15,196 bases of DNA, taken from assembly GCA_027064565.1 (NCBI GenBank), contig JAMOPK010000137.1:1-15196 (forward strand), in the 5' to 3' direction. This stretch comes from Caldifarciminota bacterium (lineage in GTDB: Bacteria; Hydrothermota; Hydrothermia; B15-G9). Under the pieces are notes generated by a model. That model was not told the origin of the DNA, did no database searches, and saw only the letters and a list, made by a program, of their open reading frames with translations. This document shows positions 7,986 to 14,557 of this stretch, piece after piece. How positions within the stretch are numbered: the first letter of the stretch is position 1; every line of letters starts with the position of its first letter. The position numbers were made by a program, and so were the translations under genes.

Positions 7986-8357
7986 CTATTTTCTTGCCTT
8001 TTTCTTGAAGATGTTGCCGCGCGGGCCCTTTCTGGTCCGGGCGTTCGACCGTGTCCTCTGTCCGCGAACCGGGAGACCGAGCTTGTGCCGTATTCCGCGA
8101 TAGCATCCAATTTCTATAAGCCTTTTGATGTTTCTCTGCACTTCGGCTCTAAGCGCACCTTCGACCTTGTATTTTTCCACCTCTGCACGCAATCTGGTAA
8201 TTTCATCGTCGGTAAGGTCTTTCACGCGTTTATCAGGGCTAACACCAGCAGCCTCAAGGATCTTATGGGACCTGGACAGCCCTATTCCATAGATGTAGGT
8301 TAGGGCGATCTCAATCCGCTTGTTCTTAGGAAGATCAACGCCGGCAATTCTCGCCAT
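7986..8357 (-). CDS. rpsM: 30S ribosomal protein S13 (uS13)
   Basis: Small-subunit head protein that contacts the P-site tRNA and the B1 intersubunit bridges. The 123 residues match the family length. Recognisable blocks are 'MARIAGVDLPKNKRIEIALT' at the start, the helix-turn region 'YGIGLSRSHKIL', 'GCYRGIRHKLGLPVRGQRT' (83-101) and the basic tail 'ARTRKGPRG' ending in KKKARK. The ribosome binding site TAGGAGG is 7 nt before the ATG and physically contains the TAG stop of rpmJ, so termination on rpmJ places ribosomes on the rpsM start. Confidence 0.98.
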   Translation of the reverse strand: MARIAGVDLPKNKRIEIALTYIYGIGLSRSHKILEAAGVSPDKRVKDLTDDEITRLRAEVEKYKVEGALRAEVQRNIKRLIEIGCYRGIRHKLGLPVRGQRTRSNARTRKGPRGNIFKKKARK

Positions 8358-8368
8358 ATCCTAACCTC

Positions 8369-8482
8369 CTAACCCTGCCTCTGTTTATGCTTGGGGTTTT
8401 CACATATCACCATGACAACCCCTCTGCGTCTGATTATTTTGCATTTTGGGCACATTTTCTTAACAGAAGAACGCACTTTCAT
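8369..8482 (-). CDS. rpmJ: 50S ribosomal protein L36 (bL36), zinc-ribbon form
   Basis: A 37-residue protein reading M-K-V-R-S-S-V-K-K-M-C-P-K-C, then a basic stretch, then C-E-N-P-K-H, ending K-Q-R-Q-G. C11, C14, C27 and H32 give the C-X2-C-X12-C-X4-H zinc ribbon of classical L36. It binds 23S rRNA domains in the large subunit. It is the first gene of the minus-strand operon, with a GAGGG element about 10 nt before the ATG and a leader of about 44 nt from the predicted start site. Its TAG stop is the first part of the rpsM TAGGAGG. In most bacteria infA, map or secY precede it; here they do not. Confidence 0.96.
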   Translation of the reverse strand: MKVRSSVKKMCPKCKIIRRRGVVMVICENPKHKQRQG

Positions 8483-8532
8483 AATCTCATCCCTCTCTTT
8501 TTCTTTGCTATCCCTCAGAAAAATGGGCACTT

Positions 8533-8561
8533 ATTTTAAGTAGCCATTATCCACCTGTCAA
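8533..8561 (-). promoter_or_regulatory. Near-consensus sigma70-type promoter of the rpmJ-murA operon
   Basis: On the minus strand, TTGACA (plus 8556-8561, 6 of 6 matches) is followed by exactly 17 bp and then TAAAAT (plus 8533-8538, 5 of 6 matches). The predicted start is near 8526, giving a leader of about 44 nt to the rpmJ ATG. This would be a strong housekeeping promoter, fitting ribosomal protein genes. The DNA just upstream of the -35 is not A/T-rich, so no classical UP element is seen. Confidence 0.85.
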
Positions 8562-8572
8562 GCGGCAGGTGG
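8551..8572. repeat. 22-bp inverted repeat covering the -35 box of the ribosomal operon promoter
   Basis: CCACCTGTC, then AAGC, then GGCAGGTGG: arms of 9 bp with a single G-T mismatch around a 4-base centre. As DNA it is a near-perfect palindrome that includes the whole TTGACA. It is upstream of the predicted transcript, so it would not act as an RNA hairpin in the rpmJ mRNA. It could be an operator for a dimeric regulator; that is inference. Confidence 0.6.
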
Positions 8573-8721
8573 TCGCTTCATCTTGCTTAATTCCCTGAGC
8601 TGGTTCAGAGGTTTGCTAAGTATAAAGCATCATTTCGAGAAATTCACCGAACGGAGAAAACTCAACTTAAAATCCAATCACGAAATGCCCTGTCCCATAA
8701 AGGAATACGATTGCGAAATTG

Positions 8722-8750
8722 TTGACTGTGCAGGATGGTTACGTCATAAT
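8722..8750 (+). promoter_or_regulatory. Sigma70-type promoter of the acyl-CoA synthetase to flippase operon
   Basis: TTGACT (8722-8727, 5 of 6 matches), a 17-bp spacer and CATAAT (8745-8750, 5 of 6 matches). The predicted start is near 8757, only about 25 nt before the ATG at 8783, leaving just enough leader for the AGGAGG at 8769-8774. Confidence 0.75.
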
Positions 8751-8782
8751 TCCGCTGGTTACCCAGACAGGAGGAATTGGAG

Positions 8783-10513
8783 ATGGAGATGCCGATTTAT
8801 AGAGAAGGTAAAGGATGGGTTACAATTCCTGAGATGATCGAAAGGAGCGCAAAAGATTACAAAGACGCCATAGCACTCCAGATCAGGCGGGGAAAAAGGT
8901 GGGATAAATACTCCTATCAGGAATTGCTTGATATCGTTCAGAGGATAGCGAAGTTTTTGAAGAAAAAAGGGTTTGGCAGGGGCGATCACATTGCAGTTAT
9001 AGGTGAGAACAGGCCTGAATGGGCCTTTTCTTATCTCGCAGTTCAGTGGATCGGCGGTGTTGTGGTTCCCCTCGATGCACGCCTCACCCCGACCGAGATA
9101 AAGCACATCCTGACGGACGGCGATGTGAGCGCTGTCTTCGCATCGGGCCGTTACTATGACACCGTGGCTGAAGTGGTAGAAGACCTCAAAAGCGTCAAAA
9201 TGGTGGTGTCCATGGATCCCCTGAACGGGAGCGGGCCGGATATCCCCATGATATTGGAAGACATCAAGAGCGGTATCCCCCATGCAAAAATAGATCTGGA
9301 CGAACTTGCAGTAATACTCTACACCTCCGGAACCACAGGCACATCGAAAGGCGTAATGTTGACTCATAAGAACCTGATTTCAAATGTGGAAGCTATGTAT
9401 CAGTTTCTTGATTTCACAGTCGGAGATGTATTTTTCTCAGTTTTGCCCATGCATCACGTCTATGAAGCAACTGCTGGATTTTTGAATGCTTTGAACGCCG
9501 GATCGACGATTGTCTTTGCCCGCTCGCTGAAATCACGGGTTATGAGGGAGGACATGGTGGAGGTAAAACCCACATTCTGGCTCGTTGTGCCGCTTCTGCT
9601 CGAAAAGGTTTACACCGGCATATTAAAAGAATTGGAGAAGATCTCGGCTCCGAAGAAAGCCGTCTTCAAGGTGATGGGTGGAACTGCCAAAATACTCAAT
9701 CCGCTGTTAGGTCGTAACCGAGGTTCGAGGGTGGTCTTTAAGAGCATCAGGGCGAAACTCGGGCTTGAGAGGATACGCTACATCGTCAGCGGCGGTGCCG
9801 CATTGCCCAGATGGGTCTCAAAAGGCCTCGAAGAATTCGGATTCCCGATTCTTCAGGGTTATGGGCTTTCGGAAACGGCACCTGTCCTTACAGTCAACCC
9901 ACCGTGCTGTCCAAGAAACGAATCGGTAGGTCTCCCGCTTCCGGGTGTCAAACTCAAAATTTTTGAACCGAACATCGATGGAATAGGTGAAATCGCCGCA
10001 AAAGGCCCAAATGTGATGAAGGGTTATTACAAAAACGAAAAAGCCACAAAAGAAGTGTTCACCAAAGATGGTTGGTTCCTGACCGGTGATCTGGGCTACA
10101 TCGATAACGACGGCTTCCTTTACATAACCGGGCGTAAGAAATCCGTCATAGTCACAAAAGGCGGCAAGAACATCTACCCTGAGGAAGTCGAGGAAGTCCT
10201 GCTTCAATCGCCGTTTATCGAAGAGATTCTTGTTCTCATGGGTGCCAACCCGCACTCCGGTGAGCCTGAGCTTCAGGCCATTATCTTCCCCAATTTTGAA
10301 AAATTTGACCAATATTTTGCCAAAAAAGGCATAGTTTCTCCAACGGAAGACAATATCCGCAGGGTGCTGGCTAAGGAGATCAAGAAATACTCGGAACATC
10401 TTGCACCATACAAGCGCCCAAAGAGGTTCACAATAAGGTATGAGGAGTTCCCCAAAACGACAACAAGGAAAATAAAGAGGTATCTGTTCGAGCAAAAGCC
10501 CACGGAGCTGTGA
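8783..10513 (+). CDS. Long-chain fatty acid-CoA ligase-like AMP-forming synthetase
   Basis: Member of the adenylate-forming (ANL) superfamily, FadD-like: expected to activate a carboxylic acid with ATP to an acyl-AMP and then transfer it to CoA. The 576 residues contain the A3 phosphate loop 'YTSGTTGTSKGVMLTH' (180-195), A5 'YGLSET' (360-365), A7 'TGD' (434-436), A8 'GRKK' (450-453) and the A10 lysine K563 in 'FPKTTTRKIKR'. The residue before that lysine is Arg (R562) where most relatives have Gly. ATG 8783 is chosen because AGGAGG at 8769-8774 is 8 nt upstream; the in-frame TTG at 8777 is too close and ATG 8789 rather far. It opens a plus-strand operon, with the yggT-like ATG 1 nt after its stop. 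The substrate cannot be read from sequence; membrane lipid or envelope acyl supply is inference. Confidence 0.9.
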   Translation: MEMPIYREGKGWVTIPEMIERSAKDYKDAIALQIRRGKRWDKYSYQELLDIVQRIAKFLKKKGFGRGDHIAVIGENRPEWAFSYLAVQWIGGVVVPLDARLTPTEIKHILTDGDVSAVFASGRYYDTVAEVVEDLKSVKMVVSMDPLNGSGPDIPMILEDIKSGIPHAKIDLDELAVILYTSGTTGTSKGVMLTHKNLISNVEAMYQFLDFTVGDVFFSVLPMHHVYEATAGFLNALNAGSTIVFARSLKSRVMREDMVEVKPTFWLVVPLLLEKVYTGILKELEKISAPKKAVFKVMGGTAKILNPLLGRNRGSRVVFKSIRAKLGLERIRYIVSGGAALPRWVSKGLEEFGFPILQGYGLSETAPVLTVNPPCCPRNESVGLPLPGVKLKIFEPNIDGIGEIAAKGPNVMKGYYKNEKATKEVFTKDGWFLTGDLGYIDNDGFLYITGRKKSVIVTKGGKNIYPEEVEEVLLQSPFIEEILVLMGANPHSGEPELQAIIFPNFEKFDQYFAKKGIVSPTEDNIRRVLAKEIKKYSEHLAPYKRPKRFTIRYEEFPKTTTRKIKRYLFEQKPTEL

Positions 10514-10514
10514 T

Positions 10515-10811
10515 ATGTTCGTGATAAAACAGTTCTTCTACTCTATCGGCGTTATACTCAACTTTGTGTTGAACGTGTATATCTGGCTAATCCTTATCTA
10601 TGCCATCTTAAGCTGGTTCAGGATTTCCCCTTACCATCCACTCATGCGGTTGCTGATTGCGCTTGTTATGCCGATCCTGCGTCCGATAAGGCGACTGTTG
10701 AGACCCTACTTCGGCCCCATCGACCTCTCTCCGATGATAGCGATACTGTTTATATGGTTTTTGCAACTATTCCTTGTGCCAATTCTGCTCAGGGCAGGAC
10801 AATATCCGTAA
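10515..10811 (+). CDS. YggT family integral membrane protein
   Basis: A 98-residue protein with two hydrophobic segments (about 8-33 and 72-94) separated by a polar arginine-rich loop. The pattern 'YIWLILIYAILSWFRISPYHPL' followed by 'MPILRPIRRLLRP' and 'PIDLSPMIAILFIWFLQLFL' matches the YggT family (Ycf19/CCB3 relatives). Members are linked to osmotic tolerance in E. coli, to cell division or shape in other bacteria and to cytochrome assembly in plastids; the molecular role is not settled. The start has GGAG 7 nt upstream, inside the end of the synthetase gene, and lies 1 nt after its stop, so the two are co-transcribed and probably coupled. A 57-nt gap to the ATPase gene shows no clear promoter. 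Confidence 0.88.
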   Translation: MFVIKQFFYSIGVILNFVLNVYIWLILIYAILSWFRISPYHPLMRLLIALVMPILRPIRRLLRPYFGPIDLSPMIAILFIWFLQLFLVPILLRAGQYP

Positions 10812-10868
10812 GAGTTATCAGGCTGTATTAAACTAAAATCAAGCAGTGCTTTTCCGGACGAGGTTGTG

Positions 10869-13352
10869 ATGAGGGAAGATATTACCGAAAGGGTGCTTAA
10901 AAACCCGCTGATCGGACGAAATAAGGAAATTGAGAGAGTTACGGATGCTATCGAGGAAGGACTACTCGAGAACACTCCGGTTATCATCGTTTTGAAGGGC
11001 GCTCCCCAGTCCGGCAAAAGCCGTTTCCTCGATGAGATAGAGTTCAGGGAAGGAATCGTCAAAAACCTGCCCACCATCCGGACCCACGAAAATTCCGTTT
11101 ACGAAGAAGTGATCAAGGAAGTTATATCACTTGCAGGGGACAGCCCACCGGAGCCAATCCCATTGATAACCAATGAGCTTGCCAACGCTGTGCTCGGAGT
11201 CGTAAAGGAACATCCTCTGATATTTTTGATAGATGACCTGGACAAAGCCGATAAGAGATTCAGGGATTTCGTTGAATTCATCGCAAATCTCGATTTTGAG
11301 GGCAGATTCATCCTTGCGGTAAGTTATACGCAGGATGTTGAGTTAAGCGACGTAATCGAAAACAAGAAATTGCCCAACAAAAAAGTCGTGATAGAACTCA
11401 AGCCATTCGACCGTTCTAAGACGAGAGAATTTGTTAGAATCTACTCGAACAACAGGCTTTCCACGGGAATAGCGGATAAAATTTACAGTTACACAGGTGG
11501 ATCGCCCGGCCTGATAGTGGAGATGCTGAAAATTATCGAAAAACATGGCTGGGAAGCTGTCAAAAATTCCCCCAGGATATGGAGCACGGTCAAATCGATA
11601 CTCGATGCGTTCCATGAGAAAGAAATCGATGTCCTCTTAGCGGCGGCAATTTACGGGGACAAGTTCAAACTGGAAGAGTTGAGCAGCATCCTGCCTTTCA
11701 CAAGTGATTTTATTGCCCATGTGTTAGATAAAGCCGCTCGATGGGGCGTGATTGTCAAGCAGGAACCATACTACAAATTTGAGGCCAGATTGTATAAGAA
11801 AATACTCGTGGTGACAGCTGACAAAGAGCGCATAAAGGAACTCCACAGGCTTATAGCAGAATCAATAGAAAAAGAGACACACGATCCCGAACTTCTCGCT
11901 TACCATTACTACGAAGGAGAAATGTTCAGTGAGGCAGCGCGATACTATACGACGGTCGGCGATCTCTATCTCCGTGACATGAAGCTATCCCGGGCACAGG
12001 CGGCCCTCCGCAAAGCGGTAATGGCGGCGCAGAGGGCAGGCGATCTCCATGCGGAATTCGATGCAAGGTTTACGATGGTTGAGGTGTATCGCTATCTTGG
12101 GGAATACGAGGACTGGAAAAGGCAGATAGCATCTCTGTATCGGATAGCAACCCGGCTCGACTCGGAAAAGCACCGTTCCCTCGCAGATCTCGCTTATGCA
12201 AATTACCTTCTCGCTACCGGCCAATACGACAAAAGCCTGAAATTTGCCCGTAAACACATCAAAAACCCGGATATCGGGCTAAGAGAGAGGGCGATGGAAA
12301 CCGCCATAAGTGCACTAATGGAGATGCGACAGCATGATGAGGCCGAAAAGGTGGCAAAATCGCTATTCGAATTCGGGGATGAGATCGGTGACGACCTCAT
12401 AAAAGCACGGGCCAGATTCTTCCTTGCGAGGATATACCATGAAAAAAGGGAATTCATGAAATCAGCGAAATTATTTGAGGAAGTCATCAACACTTTCTCA
12501 CAATATGACCTATGGCGTGACATCGTTTTTTCCATAATAGAATTGGCCTCCATTTACATTCAGACCAGAAAACTTGCTCCGGCTTACGATTTTGTCAGCA
12601 GGGCGCTTGAGCTCGCGACAAGTCTCGACAACGACGTCATACTCGGGCACTGTAAAATCCTGTATGCCACTTTCCTGACCGAGGTGGGACAATATGGGGA
12701 AGCCATGAGATTGGCCCGAGAAGGACTCAAATTGCTTGAAGGAGCCAGCAGCCTTGAACTTTATATCTCGGGATTAATTTTGACCACAAGGATTAACATC
12801 CTCAAGGGCGAGCCGGAGAAAGCCCTCAAAACCCTGAAAGAAGTCAACGAAGTGGGATACGAATTGAACGATCCCATATCAACTTTGATCGACCACAAGC
12901 ACTATTTCGGGATTGCACTCTGGCAGATAGGCAGAAAAAAAGAGGCGGAGTCCGTCCTGCTCGAATCGTATCGGATAGCCGTAGAGCAGGGATACCCTGA
13001 TCAGGCCACCTATGTGGCACAGGACATGGCGCTTTTTTACATTGAAACAGGGGAAATTGAGAAAGGGAAGCACATGGCGTTCAAAGCGCTCGAAACGGCG
13101 CAGGAGTTGCGCCTTTCGGTGTCAAGAGCTTATTATGCGCTCTTCCTTGCCGCCAAGATGGAAAACAACGAGGAGAGCGCAAAATCTTACATAGAAAAGG
13201 CCTATGCATCGCTTGTCTTCCAAGCAATTGGTCTCGATGAAAGAAACAAAGAGCTGTTTGATTCGTTTTTTGAGAACGTCGAACTGAACCGCAAGATTCG
13301 GCGTGAATGGATGAAATACAACATGGAGGGAAACATTTCTCCGATACTATGA
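10869..13352 (+). CDS. AAA/STAND-like P-loop ATPase with C-terminal TPR array
   Basis: An 827-residue cytoplasmic protein (no signal peptide or membrane segment). The N-terminal part is an AAA_16/STAND-type NTPase: an entry motif 'LIGRNKEIERV' (14-24), Walker A 'GAPQSGKS' (44-51), Walker B 'LIFLIDDLD' (117-125), a sensor-like strand 'FILAVSYT' (about 147-154) and 'TGGSPGLIVEML' (209-220), where STAND proteins carry a GxP motif. About 240-335 resembles a winged-helix module. From about 340 to 785 there are roughly ten degenerate 34-residue TPR helix pairs (for example 'YEEGEM'-like, 'LLATGQYDKSLKFA', 'LTEVGQYGEAMRLA', 'YIETGEIEKGKHMA'). No C-terminal LuxR or cyclase effector is seen, unlike MalT-type relatives. 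ATG 10869 (GAGG 5 nt upstream) is preferred to GTG 10866. Its stop overlaps the flippase start (ATGA). Function is unknown; a regulatory switch or scaffold for the membrane partner is inference. Confidence 0.85.
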   Translation: MREDITERVLKNPLIGRNKEIERVTDAIEEGLLENTPVIIVLKGAPQSGKSRFLDEIEFREGIVKNLPTIRTHENSVYEEVIKEVISLAGDSPPEPIPLITNELANAVLGVVKEHPLIFLIDDLDKADKRFRDFVEFIANLDFEGRFILAVSYTQDVELSDVIENKKLPNKKVVIELKPFDRSKTREFVRIYSNNRLSTGIADKIYSYTGGSPGLIVEMLKIIEKHGWEAVKNSPRIWSTVKSILDAFHEKEIDVLLAAAIYGDKFKLEELSSILPFTSDFIAHVLDKAARWGVIVKQEPYYKFEARLYKKILVVTADKERIKELHRLIAESIEKETHDPELLAYHYYEGEMFSEAARYYTTVGDLYLRDMKLSRAQAALRKAVMAAQRAGDLHAEFDARFTMVEVYRYLGEYEDWKRQIASLYRIATRLDSEKHRSLADLAYANYLLATGQYDKSLKFARKHIKNPDIGLRERAMETAISALMEMRQHDEAEKVAKSLFEFGDEIGDDLIKARARFFLARIYHEKREFMKSAKLFEEVINTFSQYDLWRDIVFSIIELASIYIQTRKLAPAYDFVSRALELATSLDNDVILGHCKILYATFLTEVGQYGEAMRLAREGLKLLEGASSLELYISGLILTTRINILKGEPEKALKTLKEVNEVGYELNDPISTLIDHKHYFGIALWQIGRKKEAESVLLESYRIAVEQGYPDQATYVAQDMALFYIETGEIEKGKHMAFKALETAQELRLSVSRAYYALFLAAKMENNEESAKSYIEKAYASLVFQAIGLDERNKELFDSFFENVELNRKIRREWMKYNMEGNISPIL

Positions 13353-14557
13353 AAAAACGCCGTCGAATCGCTTTCAACGCCCTTGTGAATTACGTCGCAT
13401 TTGTCCTGCAGCTCGGCTTTTCGCTTATTCAACTAAAAATTTTGACCAACTACATGTCGAGTGCCGAGCTGGGCCTTTACTTTTTCTCAATAGGACTCAG
13501 TCTAATAGCCACAAGCATTGCCATTGCGGGCTTCCAGCCGGTTTTCATAAGGTTCATTCCCTTATACGAAGCGCGGGGCGAGGCGGACTCAGTGGCCAGA
13601 CTCCTGGGCCTTGCAATCCTTACCTATTTCGCATTGGGAACGGCTTTCCTCGTCGGACTTGAGCTTATCGTCCCTCAGATCAGGTTGACCATGGCGATGA
13701 GGGCGGTGCTACTTTTCAGTTTCATGCAGCTCCTCAACTTCGCCATTCAGGGAATGCGAAAGATGATACATTTTGCTCTGTTCCCCATAGCGTTTTCGGC
13801 AGGATTCAATCTCTCACTCTATCTGTTGCGCCACAATCTCACCCCTTCCCTTGTGTTCTTTTTGCTGGCGGCATGGGCAGCCATAATTATCCCGATGCAA
13901 CTCAAGGTCATCGGGGTGAGGCCCCGGTTCGACAGGTTGAAGGAGATATTCAATTCCATTGTGGATTTCTGGAAATATGCATTCGCGAACGCATTGCTCT
14001 ATCCGTTGATACTCTATGCAGACAGGATCATAATCTGGCAGTTGGGCAGGCCATCGGATGTTGCTATATTTTCCATCGCCAAAAAATTCAGCGACGTGGG
14101 ACGCCGGGGCCTCCACGTTATGACCCATGTGGCAGCGCCCGAGATCAGTCATGAGCATGTCATGGGAAAACGTTCCATTGCCAAACTCTATCAGGTAGCT
14201 TTCGTCGTTCTGGGATTCCTTATGGTAATCGTTACGGTTCTCATGGGGAAATGGTTGATAGTTACCTTTTCGAGTCCGGAATATGAAAGCTCTTACAGAT
14301 ACCTCATAGTGCTGGTCATCGGCGTTGCGGTAGCGGGTTACTGGGAGACAGAGGCCATAACGGCCTACTCAATGGGCAGAATGGACATATCCCTGAAAAT
14401 ATGGGTCAGCTGGACTGTGCTTTACTTAGGACTGGCTTACTGCATAGGAAAATTTATGGGTGTGATGGGTGTGGCAATTGCCTACACGACCGCATCCTTT
14501 CTTGTAACCGGGGCTGTCCTGATCAGAAAATGGGTTATCAGGGGACGTCCAGCTTGA
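13349..14557 (+). CDS. Wzx/MATE-like polysaccharide (lipid-linked saccharide) flippase
   Basis: A 402-residue polytopic membrane protein of the MOP (MATE/Wzx/MurJ) exporter superfamily, expected to move undecaprenyl-linked saccharides across the inner membrane. The N terminus MKKRRRIAFN followed by 'ALVNYVAFVLQLGFSLIQ' and 'ILTNYMSSAELGLYFF' is the classic start of polysaccharide biosynthesis proteins. About eleven hydrophobic segments can be counted (roughly 11-33, 41-61, 85-108, 115-135, 141-160, 166-185, 213-232, 283-300, 316-338, 350-367, 370-393), slightly short of the usual 12-14. ATG 13349 is chosen because it overlaps the ATPase stop (ATGA) and gives a family-like N terminus; the in-frame ATG 13307 adds 14 polar residues inside the ATPase gene. 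GGAGGG at 13325-13330 is 18 nt away, too far to act alone, so coupling is likely. No glycosyltransferase gene is adjacent. MurJ is less likely given the sequence character. Confidence 0.87.
   Translation: MKKRRRIAFNALVNYVAFVLQLGFSLIQLKILTNYMSSAELGLYFFSIGLSLIATSIAIAGFQPVFIRFIPLYEARGEADSVARLLGLAILTYFALGTAFLVGLELIVPQIRLTMAMRAVLLFSFMQLLNFAIQGMRKMIHFALFPIAFSAGFNLSLYLLRHNLTPSLVFFLLAAWAAIIIPMQLKVIGVRPRFDRLKEIFNSIVDFWKYAFANALLYPLILYADRIIIWQLGRPSDVAIFSIAKKFSDVGRRGLHVMTHVAAPEISHEHVMGKRSIAKLYQVAFVVLGFLMVIVTVLMGKWLIVTFSSPEYESSYRYLIVLVIGVAVAGYWETEAITAYSMGRMDISLKIWVSWTVLYLGLAYCIGKFMGVMGVAIAYTTASFLVTGAVLIRKWVIRGRPA

Larger units (their letters stand above)
8483..8782. other. Divergent intergenic promoter region
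   Basis: About 300 bases between rpmJ (leftward) and the acyl-CoA synthetase gene (rightward). It holds a leftward promoter at 8533-8561, a palindrome at 8551-8572, a rightward promoter at 8722-8750 and the ribosome binding site at 8769-8774. The stretch 8573-8721 between the two promoters contains no gene or further motif that I recognise. An 84-codon open frame starting at 8583 runs through the rightward promoter into the next gene in another frame and is not credible as a gene. Confidence 0.7.

Noticed and set aside
8583..8837. 84-codon plus-strand open frame in the divergent region
   Set aside because: It spans the -35 and -10 boxes and enters the synthetase gene in another frame; no ribosome binding site.
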